Source: Cognatiyoonia sp965661665 (lineage in GTDB: Bacteria > Pseudomonadota > Alphaproteobacteria > Rhodobacterales > Rhodobacteraceae). Taken from it: 64,000 nt of DNA. Below the pieces are notes generated by a model, which saw only the letters and a program-made list of their open reading frames with translations, searched no databases and was not told where the DNA came from. Shown piece by piece: positions 55,409 to 64,000 of the stretch. Position numbers and translations under genes: made by a program. The first letter of the stretch is position 1. The number at the start of each line of letters is the position of its first letter. The stretch is taken from the NCBI RefSeq assembly GCF_965661665.1, contig NZ_CBFIEO010000001.1, forward strand, positions 1-64,000. Reading direction: 5' to 3'.

Positions 55409-58039
55409 ATGGCGGCAAAATCTGGCACGACGCCGATGATGGCACAGTATCTTGAGCTAAAGGCCGGATACCCTGATGCCCTACTGTTTTACCGGATGGG
55501 CGATTTCTATGAGATGTTCTTTGACGACGCGGTGACTGCTGCTGCTGCACTAGACATCGCGCTCACCAAACGCGGCAAGCACGACGACAAAGACATCCCG
55601 ATGTGCGGCGTCCCCGTTCACGCCGCTGAGGGGTATTTGTTGACCTTGATCCGCAAGGGCTTCCGCGTCGCAGTTTGTGAACAGATGGAAGACCCAGCGG
55701 AGGCGAAGAAGCGCGGTTATAAGGCTGTGGTCAAGCGCGACGTTGTGCGGCTCGTCACACCTGGAACATTGACTGAAGACACATTGCTTGATGCGCGGCG
55801 GCACAACTACCTCGCCGCCTATGCGGAGATTAGAGACAGCGGTGCCTTAGCTTGGATCGATATCTCAACCGGTGCGTTCCATGTGATGCTCTGTCCCCGC
55901 GTCAGCTTGGGGCCGGAGTTATCGCGTCTGCGCGCAAGCGAATTGATCGTGCCAGATGGGTCTGAGGCGGATTTGTCAGAGATTGCCGAGGAAACCGGCG
56001 TAAGCCTGAGTGGTCTGGGAAAGTCTGCTTTTGACAGTGCAGCGGGGGAACTGCGGCTAAAAGCCGTCTTCAACGTGAAATCGCTTGACGCCTTTGGTCA
56101 GTTTGAGCGGGTAGAAGTCGCGGCGCTATCCGCAGTCGTTGAATACGTCGACATCACGCAGAAGGGCAAAATTCCTTTGCTGCGCCCGCCACAAAAAGAG
56201 CTGCAAAACGCAAGTATGCAAATCGATGCGACAACGCGGCGATCTTTGGAGCTGACACACAGCATGCAGGGCGGGCGGCAAGGCTCACTTTTGTCAGCGG
56301 TCGATCAAACGGTCACCGCTGCAGGGGCGCGCCTGCTGGAGCGTCGGATTTCGAGCCCTTCACGCAATTTAGACACTATTGTTGGCCGTTTGGATGCCGT
56401 TTCTCATTTCCACAACGACAGTCGTGCGCTTGAAACGCTGCGGGATTTGCTTAAGGCAGTGCCAGACGTCGATCGTGCGCTCTCACGCCTCGCTCTAGAA
56501 CGTGGCGGTCCCCGCGACTTGGCTGCCATCCGGAATGCAATTCGTCAGGCGGAGAGTTTGCTTTGGCAAATATCGGTCGAGACACTTCCTGATCTCCTGA
56601 CAGATGCAGCAGAGTCCCTTGTTGGCCATGACGACATTTTGGATTTGCTGGATCAAGCCCTAATCGCCCAACCACCGCTCTTGGCACGGGACGGCGGCTT
56701 CGTTGCAGAAGGGTATGACGCAGAACTTGATGAGATGCGCCAACTCCGCGACGAAGGGCGCAGTATCATCGCCAAGATGCAAGCCGACTATGTGAAGCTG
56801 GCGGGCGTTTCAAGCCTCAAGATCAAACACAACAACGTTCTTGGCTACTTCATTGAGACAACCGCAACCCACGCTGAAAAGATGATGTCAGAGCCGCTGA
56901 ACGAGACCTTCATCCATAGACAGACAACCGCAAACCAAATCCGGTTCACAACCGTCGAACTGAGTGAGATTGAGACACGTATTCTGAACGCGGGAGGTCG
57001 GACGCTTGAGATTGAAAAGCGCATTTTCGAAAGCCTGCGTGCAGCGGTCATTGATGCTGCAGCTGACCTCAACTTACTTTCCGCTGGACTAGCTGAGTTC
57101 GACCTCGCCACCTCATTGGCCACGCTCGCCAGTAGCGAACGATGGGTCCGGCCAGAGCTCAATTCCACCCGCCAATTCGACATTTCTGGTGGGCGGCATC
57201 CCGTGGTGGAGAATGCGCTAAAATCGACAGGCGTACCCTTCGTGGCCAATGATTGCCATTTAACAGAGTCTTCTATTTGGCTTCTGACCGGCCCGAACAT
57301 GGCAGGTAAATCAACGTTCCTTCGCCAAAACGCCCTGATCGCCATCCTAGCACAAACTGGATCCTTTGTGCCTGCAGAGGTTGCCAAGATCGGGATCGTC
57401 AGCCAAATCTTCAGCCGTGTCGGAGCGTCAGACGATCTAGCGCGGGGGCGATCCACCTTCATGGTCGAAATGGTCGAAACCGCCGCCATCCTGAACCAAG
57501 CTGACGACCGCGCGTTGGTCATTCTTGATGAAATTGGGCGCGGAACAGCAACCTACGACGGCCTTTCCATCGCCTGGGCGACGTTGGAGCATCTGCACGA
57601 CATCAACAAATGTCGTGCCCTGTTCGCAACGCACTATCACGAAATGTCCGCGCTATCGGCCAAGCTCGACAGCGTCGACAATGCAACCGTGGCCGTCAAA
57701 GAGTGGGAAGGCGATGTGATTTTCCTCCATGAAGTCCATAAAGGCACGGCGGATCGGAGCTATGGCGTGCAGGTTGCACGACTGGCCGGACTGCCGCCCG
57801 TGGTAATCGAGCGCGCGAAAGTAGTTTTGGACGCGCTGGAGAAAGGGGAGCGGGAAGGGGCCCAAAACCCGAAAGCGATAATCGATGATCTGCCGCTTTT
57901 CGCCTCACCTCCGACTGGGCCGGAGCCAGAGATCAAAGCATCAGAGGTGGAAGACAGGTTGCGCGGCATCCTTCCCGACGAATTGTCGCCGAAAGATGCG
58001 CTTAACCTAATCTACGAATTGCGCGACTTGCTCGACTAG
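55409..58039 (+). CDS. mutS: DNA mismatch repair protein MutS
   Basis: 876 residues. The mismatch-binding Phe-x-Glu lies in YRMGDFYEMFFDDA; the ATPase has Walker A GPNMAGKSTFLRQ, VEMVETAAIL, DEIGRGTATYDGLSIAWA and FATHYHEM. Complete and normal in length. It overlaps the convergent grpE stop by 4 bases. It finds base mismatches with MutL (not here). Confidence 0.97.
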   Translation: MAAKSGTTPMMAQYLELKAGYPDALLFYRMGDFYEMFFDDAVTAAAALDIALTKRGKHDDKDIPMCGVPVHAAEGYLLTLIRKGFRVAVCEQMEDPAEAKKRGYKAVVKRDVVRLVTPGTLTEDTLLDARRHNYLAAYAEIRDSGALAWIDISTGAFHVMLCPRVSLGPELSRLRASELIVPDGSEADLSEIAEETGVSLSGLGKSAFDSAAGELRLKAVFNVKSLDAFGQFERVEVAALSAVVEYVDITQKGKIPLLRPPQKELQNASMQIDATTRRSLELTHSMQGGRQGSLLSAVDQTVTAAGARLLERRISSPSRNLDTIVGRLDAVSHFHNDSRALETLRDLLKAVPDVDRALSRLALERGGPRDLAAIRNAIRQAESLLWQISVETLPDLLTDAAESLVGHDDILDLLDQALIAQPPLLARDGGFVAEGYDAELDEMRQLRDEGRSIIAKMQADYVKLAGVSSLKIKHNNVLGYFIETTATHAEKMMSEPLNETFIHRQTTANQIRFTTVELSEIETRILNAGGRTLEIEKRIFESLRAAVIDAAADLNLLSAGLAEFDLATSLATLASSERWVRPELNSTRQFDISGGRHPVVENALKSTGVPFVANDCHLTESSIWLLTGPNMAGKSTFLRQNALIAILAQTGSFVPAEVAKIGIVSQIFSRVGASDDLARGRSTFMVEMVETAAILNQADDRALVILDEIGRGTATYDGLSIAWATLEHLHDINKCRALFATHYHEMSALSAKLDSVDNATVAVKEWEGDVIFLHEVHKGTADRSYGVQVARLAGLPPVVIERAKVVLDALEKGEREGAQNPKAIIDDLPLFASPPTGPEPEIKASEVEDRLRGILPDELSPKDALNLIYELRDLLD

Positions 58040-58590
58040 CTTGCCGGCATAGATGACACGCCGACCTGTGCAGGGCGCAGCAAGCGGTCATGCAGCATGA
58101 AACCCTCGGCCATGACCTCCAAGATGTCGCCAGACTTTGTTCCTGGAACAGGCGCCTCGAACATAGCTTGGTGAATTTGTGGATCAAATTTGTCGCCCAC
58201 TTCTGGCACGATGGGTTCAATACCGTGCTTTTTGAAAACACTGATCAACTCCCGCATGGTCAGTTCAACACCTTCCAAAAGCGCGGCGTTTGCATCGCCT
58301 TCAACTTCGTCCTTCGACTTCAGAGCACGGCGCATGTTGTCGTAGACCGGCAGCAAATCACGTGCGAGCTTTGAGCCGCCATAATTCTCCGCCTCCTTAC
58401 GATCACGGTCCGCGCGCTTGCGCATGTTTTCCGCATCGGCCAATGCGCGCATGAACTTGTCTTTGAACTCATCCCGCTCCGCCTCAATATCGGCGATCGA
58501 CGCAAGAGTTTCCTCACCAGCCGCTTCCATCTCATCCGCTTCAGCGGCGAGTTCATCAAGGCTCATTGGTTCGGCATCATGGTCGTTCAT
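58036..58590 (-). CDS. grpE: Nucleotide exchange factor GrpE
   Basis: 184 residues; releases ADP from DnaK. Acidic N terminus, then a long helical dimer region (RDEFKDKFMRALADAENMRK, KLARDLLPVYDNMRRAL) and a beta-rich C-terminal half with GIEPIVPEVGDKFDPQIHQA. It follows hrcA by 10 bases. Confidence 0.95.
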   Translation of the reverse strand: MNDHDAEPMSLDELAAEADEMEAAGEETLASIADIEAERDEFKDKFMRALADAENMRKRADRDRKEAENYGGSKLARDLLPVYDNMRRALKSKDEVEGDANAALLEGVELTMRELISVFKKHGIEPIVPEVGDKFDPQIHQAMFEAPVPGTKSGDILEVMAEGFMLHDRLLRPAQVGVSSMPAS

Positions 58591-58600
58591 GGTCAGTCCT

Positions 58601-59665
58601 TTAAGAACGGTCGGCGATAATCTTGCCGATGCGTTGCGCGGTATAGTTCACAATGGGGACGATACGTCCGTAGTTCAATCGGGTTGGTCCAATGACGCCA
58701 ACAGCGCCAATAATCTTCCGGTCGGCGTTCATATAAGGGGAAACGACGAGAGAGGAACCCGAAAGTGAAAAAAGTTCGTTTTCTGACCCAATAAAAATTC
58801 GAACGCCTTCACCTTCCTCGGTCAGATCGAGGAATTTCGCGATGTCGCGTTTGCGCTCGAGGTCATCAAACAGCGTTCGGATGCGGTCCAGATCAGCTTT
58901 CGATTCGGGCCCAGAAAGCAGGTTGCCGCGACCACGCACAATAAGCCGTTCATCCGCTTCGCCTTCATTTTCCCAAAGGGCGAGACCGCTTTCGACAAGT
59001 TGCGCAGCGAGGCCGTCAATCTCCTGTCGGCGGGCTTGGATTTCACGGCTGATGAGGGCGCCAAGCGTGGACAGCGTTTGACCCTCTGCAATGGCATTGA
59101 TGAAATTCGCCGCTTCGCGCATCGATGATGGGGTCTGACCTGTAGGTGGGGTGAAGACACGGTTTTCAACCAAGCCATCAGCAAAGACCAAGACGACAAG
59201 TGCGCGATCTGGGGCGAGAGAAACGAACTCAATATGCTTTATCGGCGCCTCATGTTTGGGCGTCAGGACAAGGCTGGCCCCACGTGTGACGCCGGACAAA
59301 GCAGACCCCACGCGATCCAGAAGCATGGGGACATCGCTATCGTCAGAAGACAGCGTCGTATCAATCTTCTTGCGGTCTTCACCGTTGAGCTGATCGACTT
59401 CAAGTAAGCCATCGACGAACATCCTGAGACCCAGTTCCGTGGGAATGCGCCCCGCACTGACGTGTGGGCTGTTGAGCAAACCGAAAAACTCAAGATCCTG
59501 CATCACATTGCGGATCGTCGCGGCGCTGACCTTTTCGGAGAAATCACGGGTCAACGTGCGGGAGCCAACCGGATCACCGGTTTCAATATACCCTTCGACA
59601 ACACGTCGGAAAACCTCCCGCGAGCGGGTGTTCATATCTTCAAATCTTGGAGCGTCGTTAGGCAT
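58601..59665 (-). CDS. hrcA: Heat-inducible repressor HrcA
   Basis: 354 residues with an N-terminal winged helix (SREVFRRVVEGYIETGDPVG, VSAATIRNVMQDLEFFGLL) and a GAF-like dimer domain to the end. It represses chaperone genes at CIRCE operators; no CIRCE is visible in this window, so its targets (usually groESL) are elsewhere. I use the ATG at 59665; homologues begin this way. Confidence 0.94.
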   Translation of the reverse strand: MPNDAPRFEDMNTRSREVFRRVVEGYIETGDPVGSRTLTRDFSEKVSAATIRNVMQDLEFFGLLNSPHVSAGRIPTELGLRMFVDGLLEVDQLNGEDRKKIDTTLSSDDSDVPMLLDRVGSALSGVTRGASLVLTPKHEAPIKHIEFVSLAPDRALVVLVFADGLVENRVFTPPTGQTPSSMREAANFINAIAEGQTLSTLGALISREIQARRQEIDGLAAQLVESGLALWENEGEADERLIVRGRGNLLSGPESKADLDRIRTLFDDLERKRDIAKFLDLTEEGEGVRIFIGSENELFSLSGSSLVVSPYMNADRKIIGAVGVIGPTRLNYGRIVPIVNYTAQRIGKIIADRS

Positions 59666-59693
59666 ATGACTCAAATGGGCAATCCAGAGGAGC

Positions 59694-59722
59694 AATTAAA
59701 GCCACAACACCCAGAAGGTCAA
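59694..59722 (-). promoter_or_regulatory. Possible promoter of hrcA-grpE
   Basis: On the minus strand TTGACC (59722-59717), a 17-base spacer and TTAATT (59699-59694), about 30 bases upstream of the hrcA start. No heat-shock pattern is seen here. Confidence 0.45.
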
Positions 59723-59784
59723 TTGGGGTTGGATTCCAGACCGAGGGCGCGTATCCAAACGGTCAACTTTTGGAGGACCGATTT

Positions 59785-60492
59785 ATGCGCCCATCTGGCC
59801 GTCAAACCAACGAAATGCGAGACGTCACAATTGAGGTGAACGCGACGCGCCATGCGGAGGGATCCTGCATCATCAAATGCGGTGACACTCATGTCCTCTG
59901 CACCGCCAGTGTTGAAGATCGCGTGCCCCCATTCATCAAAGGTTCCGGCTTGGGTTGGGTGACGGCGGAATACGGAATGCTGCCCCGTGCAACACACACA
60001 CGAATGCGGCGCGAGGCGAAGAACGGCCAATCCGGTCGAACCCAAGAAATCCAACGCCTGATCGGTCGGAGCTTGCGGGCCGGTGTGGACCGCGTGGCCT
60101 TGGGCGAGTGTCAGATCACCGTCGATTGCGATGTTATCCAAGCAGACGGTGGCACGCGCTGTGCATCCATCACGGGTGGTTGGGTTGCGCTGAAAATAGC
60201 CGTGAACCAATTGATGAAGGCTGGCGATGTCATCAGCGATCCACTGGTTGATCCTGTGGCTGCCATTTCCTGTGGGATCTATGCAGGGCAGGAAGTGCTC
60301 GACCTCGATTATCCAGAAGACAGCGATGCGGGCGTCGATGGCAACTTCATCATGAGCGGTGGTAAGCTTGTCGAAGTGCAAATGTCCGCAGAAGGCTCCA
60401 CCTTTAACCGCGATCAAATGAACATTCTCCTCGATCTGGCAGAAAAGGGCATTGGGGAGCTGAATGCAATCCAGATGGCTGCTGTCTCCTGA
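59785..60492 (+). CDS. rph: Ribonuclease PH
   Basis: 235 residues; phosphorolytic 3' exonuclease that trims tRNA precursors. MRPSGRQTNEMRDVTIEVNA at the start, CTASVEDRVPPFIKGSGLGW, and the conserved DGGTRCASITGG. I start at the ATG at 59785 with GGAGGA upstream. Last base overlaps rdgB's start (TGATG), so the three genes rph-rdgB-hemW are coupled. Confidence 0.95.
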   Translation: MRPSGRQTNEMRDVTIEVNATRHAEGSCIIKCGDTHVLCTASVEDRVPPFIKGSGLGWVTAEYGMLPRATHTRMRREAKNGQSGRTQEIQRLIGRSLRAGVDRVALGECQITVDCDVIQADGGTRCASITGGWVALKIAVNQLMKAGDVISDPLVDPVAAISCGIYAGQEVLDLDYPEDSDAGVDGNFIMSGGKLVEVQMSAEGSTFNRDQMNILLDLAEKGIGELNAIQMAAVS

Positions 60493-61100
60493 TGCGCAAG
60501 TTCACCGGATCAGAGCTGCTGATCGCAACGCATAACACGGGCAAGCTTGAGGAGATTGCTGATCTGCTGCGGCCCTATGGCGTTACCGTGAAGTCCAACG
60601 CAGACTTTGGCCTGCCGGAGCCAGACGAAACAGAAACGTCGTTTGTTGGAAACGCGCGGATCAAAGCCCACGCAGCAATGAAGGCGACAGGGCTGCCAGC
60701 TTTGGCAGATGACAGCGGGATCGAGGTCGATGCGCTTGATGGCGCGCCAGGCGTCTATACCGCTGATTGGGCGGAAGGGCCAAACGGCCGCGACTTTGAA
60801 AAAGCGATGACCCGGACATGGAATGCGCTGGAAGAGAAGGGCGCAGCCCTTCCTAGAACTGCACGGTTCCGCTGCGCGCTCGTCCTTGCGTGGGCGGATG
60901 GTCATGATGAGGTTTTTGACGGCAAGATCGAAGGGCAGGTGGTCTGGCCAATGCGCGGGGATCAGGGCCACGGGTACGATCCGATTTTCATGCCGGACGG
61001 ATTTGATATTACTTTGGGTGAAATGGACCGGTGGGAAAAGAACAAGCTCAGCCACCGCGGAGATGCCTTCACCAAACTGACTGCGGCTTGCTTTGATTGA
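60492..61100 (+). CDS. rdgB: Non-canonical purine NTP pyrophosphatase
   Basis: 202 residues of the HAM1 family; removes dITP, dHAPTP and XTP from the pool. LLIATHNTGKLEEI at the N terminus and the conserved ADDSGIEVDALDGAPGVYTA and GDQGHGYDPIFMPDG. The ATG overlaps the rph stop. Confidence 0.94.
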   Translation: MRKFTGSELLIATHNTGKLEEIADLLRPYGVTVKSNADFGLPEPDETETSFVGNARIKAHAAMKATGLPALADDSGIEVDALDGAPGVYTADWAEGPNGRDFEKAMTRTWNALEEKGAALPRTARFRCALVLAWADGHDEVFDGKIEGQVVWPMRGDQGHGYDPIFMPDGFDITLGEMDRWEKNKLSHRGDAFTKLTAACFD

Positions 61101-62235
61101 GGATTGGCAACACGGAGGGTTTGGGCTCTATGTCCATTGGCCGTTTTGTGAATCCCTTTGCCCCTACTGCGACTTTAATAGCTACGTGTCGAACAGCATC
61201 GATCACGCCGCTTGGGCATCTGCGCTTGTTTCCGAAATTGAGCGCAATGCACGGGATACACAGGGCCGCGCTTTACGGTCTGTCTATTTTGGTGGTGGCA
61301 CGCCAAGCCTGATGGCGCCCTCGACAGTTGAGGCTATGTTAAAGTCAGCCTCCGATGTCTGGCCATTTGCAAATGACATTGAAATCACGCTGGAAGCCAA
61401 TCCATCGTCTGTCGAAGCCGACAAATTCCGCGCGTTCCGCGATGCAGGGATCAATCGAGTGTCATTGGGGGTTCAGGCGCTGAATGACCCGGATTTGAAG
61501 GCTCTCGGACGACGGCATTCAGTGAGCGAAGCACGCGCAGCGCTTGAGACAGCGCAATCTCTTTTCGACCGGGTGAGTTTCGATCTGATCTATGCGCGCC
61601 AAAACCAGAGTTTGGATGATTGGGAGAAGGAGCTGACGGAAGCACTCTCGTTCGGCACCGATCATCTGTCGCTCTATCAGCTTACGATCGAGCAGGGGAC
61701 CGCTTTTGGGGACCGCTTTGCAAAAGGCGCGCTGCGGGGTCTGCCGTCCGAAGACCTGAGTGCGGATATGTTCTTTCTCACGCAAGACCTGACAGCCGGA
61801 CAGGGGCGTCCCGCCTATGAGACGTCCAATCATGCAGCGCCCGGACAGGAGAGCCAGCACAATCAAATCTACTGGCGAAACGGGGATTTCGTTGGCGTCG
61901 GACCTGGGGCGCATGGGCGGGTGACGATCAACGAAACGCGCTATGCGACAGAAACTCATCTGCACCCAGATGAATGGCTGGACGCAGTGAATAAGTTCGA
62001 AAATGGGGAAAGCGATCGCGCGCCTTTAAGTTTTGAGGACAAAGAAACCGAAATGCTCTTGATGTGTTTACGGCTTTATGATGGGGTTCTGATATCTCGT
62101 TTTCAGAACCCTGAAATATTATATAAAATCAAAGATTTAGTAGAAATCAATCTCATCGAGCTGCATGAGGATAAGCTGCGCCTCACGCCAAGCGGCCGAC
62201 CGCTTCTCAACTCAATTCTGAACCAATTGGTCTAA
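61093..62235 (+). CDS. hemW: Radical SAM haem chaperone HemW
   Basis: 380 residues. The iron-sulfur site is GLYVHWPFCESLCPYCDFNS (CxxxCxxC), followed by SVYFGGGTPSLM. The CPYCDF form fits HemW, which hands haem to apoproteins, rather than HemN; no extended HemN tail is present. A TTG start at 61093 overlaps the rdgB stop. Confidence 0.9.
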   Translation: MIEDWQHGGFGLYVHWPFCESLCPYCDFNSYVSNSIDHAAWASALVSEIERNARDTQGRALRSVYFGGGTPSLMAPSTVEAMLKSASDVWPFANDIEITLEANPSSVEADKFRAFRDAGINRVSLGVQALNDPDLKALGRRHSVSEARAALETAQSLFDRVSFDLIYARQNQSLDDWEKELTEALSFGTDHLSLYQLTIEQGTAFGDRFAKGALRGLPSEDLSADMFFLTQDLTAGQGRPAYETSNHAAPGQESQHNQIYWRNGDFVGVGPGAHGRVTINETRYATETHLHPDEWLDAVNKFENGESDRAPLSFEDKETEMLLMCLRLYDGVLISRFQNPEILYKIKDLVEINLIELHEDKLRLTPSGRPLLNSILNQLV

Positions 62236-62236
62236 C

Positions 62237-63118
62237 CTAACCGCCACCCAAAATGCGCATCAGATCGTCGAGCTGCTCAAGATTTCGGTAAGAGATCGTA
62301 AGCTTCCCACCTTCAGTACCCGCATTGTGTTGAATGTTGACGGGCATCTTGAGGGTTGATGACAACTCCCCCTCAATTTGAAGGGTGTCAGGGTCTTTCT
62401 TCTTTGTGGCAGCACGAGGAGCTTTTGGTGGATTGAGATCGGTTTTCACCAGCTTTTCCGTTTCACGGACGGACAGTTGCTTGCGAATAATATGCGCCGC
62501 CATTTCCGAGGCATCATCTTGTCCTACCAACGCACGTGCATGACCCGCCGACAATTTGCCATCATTCAGCCAAGCCAACACATCCTTTGGCAAAGTCAAA
62601 AGGCGCAGATGGTTTGCAATATGGCTCCGGCTCTTGCCAAGGGCAGTTGCGACTTGCTCCTGCGTATGGCCAAACCGATTCATCAATTGGCGATAGCCTG
62701 TCGCCTCATCCACTGGATTGAGATCCGCCCGTTGAATGTTCTCAATGATCGCCACTTCCAAAACTTCGGTATCCGTAAAATCGCGGACAACCACCGGAAC
62801 ATCGTGCAATTGAGCGATCTGAGACGCGCGCCAGCGACGCTCACCCGCAACAATTTCGTAAGTGTCTGAGGCTGGGCTTTTGCGCACTATTAGGGGCTGG
62901 ATAACGCCTTTTGTGCGGATTGAATTGGCAAGTTCTTCCAGCGCGGACTGATCAAACGTCCGACGCGGCTGATCGGGGTTGGGGACAATCTTCTCAATCG
63001 GGAGGTACATATCTGAAGGGGCGAATTGCGACGGTTCCATCACCTGCGCGGGAATATCAGCCATGAGGGCAGACAGGCCGCGACCCAAGCCGCGAGGTTT
63101 ATTTGGTTTTTCAGTCAT
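62237..63118 (-). CDS. parB: Chromosome partitioning protein ParB
   Basis: 293 residues; a CTP-binding clamp that loads at parS near the origin. GRGLSALM at the N terminus, IVAGERRWRASQIAQL (the GERRxRA box), and a helix-turn-helix GKSRSHIANHLRLLTL. It pairs with parA one base upstream. No parS-like site was found by eye in this window. Confidence 0.95.
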   Translation of the reverse strand: MTEKPNKPRGLGRGLSALMADIPAQVMEPSQFAPSDMYLPIEKIVPNPDQPRRTFDQSALEELANSIRTKGVIQPLIVRKSPASDTYEIVAGERRWRASQIAQLHDVPVVVRDFTDTEVLEVAIIENIQRADLNPVDEATGYRQLMNRFGHTQEQVATALGKSRSHIANHLRLLTLPKDVLAWLNDGKLSAGHARALVGQDDASEMAAHIIRKQLSVRETEKLVKTDLNPPKAPRAATKKKDPDTLQIEGELSSTLKMPVNIQHNAGTEGGKLTISYRNLEQLDDLMRILGGG

Positions 63119-63119
63119 T

Positions 63120-63932
63120 TCATCCCCCGGTTAAGGCTGGCTGCCGATCTAATAGTTCCTGCGCAAGTTGCCGATAGGCTTGGCTTCCTTTGGATGCGCT
63201 ATCATAATGCAGCGCCGGCATGGAAAAGGACGGCGCTTCGCTCAGACGGACGTTGCGCGGAATCAATGTCTTAAAGACGAGATCCCTCAAGTTCTGCCGC
63301 GCATCCTCTTCCACTTGCTGAGACAGGTTGTTCCGTGAATCATACATCGTCAAAACCACACCTTCGATCCGCAGGTTCGGATTTGCCGTTGCGCGCACAT
63401 CTCTGACCGATAGCATGAGTTGCGATAAACCTTCCAAAGCGAAAAACTCACTTTGCAGCGGAACAAGCACGGAATCCGCAGCCACAAGCGCGTTCACTGT
63501 CAATATATTGAGGCTTGGCGGACAATCGATCAATATGTAGTCAAATTTGAAGACGTCCATGCTCAATTGGTGCAGGGCGTCACGGAGCAGAAAGCTGCGT
63601 TTTTCATTTGAAATCAGCTCGATATCAGCAGAGCTCAAATCAGTCGTCGCTGGGATCACATAGACGTTCTCAAACTCAGTCTTCTGGATTGCACTGCCCG
63701 GTGCCACGTCGCCCGCCAGAAAATCATACGTGGTGATGACGCGATCCTTCTGGTCGACCCCGAGACCAGTGGAGGCGTTGCCTTGCGGATCAAGGTCCAC
63801 CAGCAAGGTTTGGCACCCCTTTTCGGCAAGCGCCGCCGTCAGGTTGATAGATGTGGTCGTCTTGCCAACGCCGCCCTTTTGGTTCGCAATTGCGATGATC
63901 TTGGCCCGTCCAAGCGGCGCGTTAGCTGACAC
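63120..63932 (-). CDS. parA: Chromosome partitioning ATPase ParA
   Basis: 270 residues. Deviant Walker A ANQKGGVGKTTTSINLTAAL and IDCPPSLNILTVNAL (Walker B region). It moves ParB-parS complexes to segregate origins. The start is a GTG at 63932, inside the end of rsmG; homologues in this group also start close to there. Confidence 0.94.
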   Translation of the reverse strand: MSANAPLGRAKIIAIANQKGGVGKTTTSINLTAALAEKGCQTLLVDLDPQGNASTGLGVDQKDRVITTYDFLAGDVAPGSAIQKTEFENVYVIPATTDLSSADIELISNEKRSFLLRDALHQLSMDVFKFDYILIDCPPSLNILTVNALVAADSVLVPLQSEFFALEGLSQLMLSVRDVRATANPNLRIEGVVLTMYDSRNNLSQQVEEDARQNLRDLVFKTLIPRNVRLSEAPSFSMPALHYDSASKGSQAYRQLAQELLDRQPALTGG

Positions 63933-64000
63933 GTTTCAGATCCCAGATTTCAAGAATACGGCTTTCGTTATCAGTCAAACTTGGATGAGTCTCAATCTCG
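63922..64000 (-). CDS. rsmG: 16S rRNA methyltransferase RsmG, C-terminal end
   Basis: The minus strand from the right edge reads EIETHPSLTDNESRILEIWD, then LKRVS and TAA at 63924-63922. Position directly upstream of parA is the rule for rsmG (gidB), which methylates G527 of 16S rRNA. Only about 25 codons are in the window and they are not distinctive alone, so the call rests mostly on context. Confidence 0.75.
   Translation of the reverse strand, partial: EIETHPSLTDNESRILEIWDLKRVS

Noticed and set aside
62237..64000. parS sites next to parAB
   Set aside because: Only half-matches such as TTTCACG inside parB were seen; none is a full TGTTTCACGTGAAACA-type site.

Overview
The window is 64 kb of a Roseobacter-group (Rhodobacterales) alphaproteobacterial chromosome. 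The evidence is gene content and order: an LPS-transport block followed by hpf and ptsN without rpoN, secA beside a PpiC-type isomerase and argJ, rimP-nusA-ylxR-infB, hrcA-grpE, and rph-rdgB-hemW next to parB-parA-rsmG. The parAB-rsmG end suggests the origin is near the right edge. An IS-rich, eroding relative such as Octadecabacter would fit, but the genus cannot be fixed from this sequence.

Layout. 1-94: end of an IS3-like element reading off the left edge; it cuts a TetR regulator at codon ~38. 422-5142: RNase D-like exonuclease, kdsD/kpsF, lptC, lptA, lptB, hpf, ptsN. 5143-7075: a minus-strand glycosyltransferase broken by a stop codon and by a second, defective IS3-family element. 7094-10670: galU, kdsB, cysQ and a decayed capsule-export permease (kpsM type). 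10691-15445: SH3 protein, dnaK-dnaJ with a sigma-32-like promoter, frameshifted radC. 15442-21083 (minus): OmpA/PBP-like protein, a truncated exported protein, secA. 21264-27334 (plus): PPIase, argJ, mutT, GNAT, icd, SDR. 27407-32741 (minus): infB, ylxR, nusA, rimP with an attenuator-like leader. 32883-34424: peptide-type binding protein containing a 578-base run of N. 34494-43693: pip, ubiG, marR, nitrilase, grxC, broken comF, methyltransferase, hemH with a perfect FNR-type box, an envelope cluster (two L,D-transpeptidases and a CAP lipoprotein), and an rRNA methyltransferase. 43694-53027: ABC exporter, LysE, CCA transferase, two Nudix genes, hslO, argG, sulfotransferase-like gene, degraded msrA, ribokinase. 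53031-64000: maeB, mutS, grpE-hrcA, rph-rdgB-hemW, parB-parA and the tail of rsmG.

Most genes are housekeeping: LPS/Kdo supply and transport, protein folding and secretion, translation and transcription factors, arginine synthesis, haem synthesis and chromosome segregation. The main theme is gene decay. Eight host genes are broken (tetR fragment, glycosyltransferase, kpsM, radC, secA-linked exported protein, comF, msrA) or carry a gap (the binding protein), plus the defective IS orfB. Two losses affect surface polysaccharide (glycosyltransferase and kpsM) and two affect DNA uptake or repair-related genes (comF, radC). Some single-base lesions could be sequencing errors in a draft or metagenome assembly; the multi-lesion cases (kpsM, msrA, glycosyltransferase, IS orfB) are hard to explain that way. 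I did not find a convincing new multi-gene system, CRISPR array, prophage, defence island, tRNA or rRNA.
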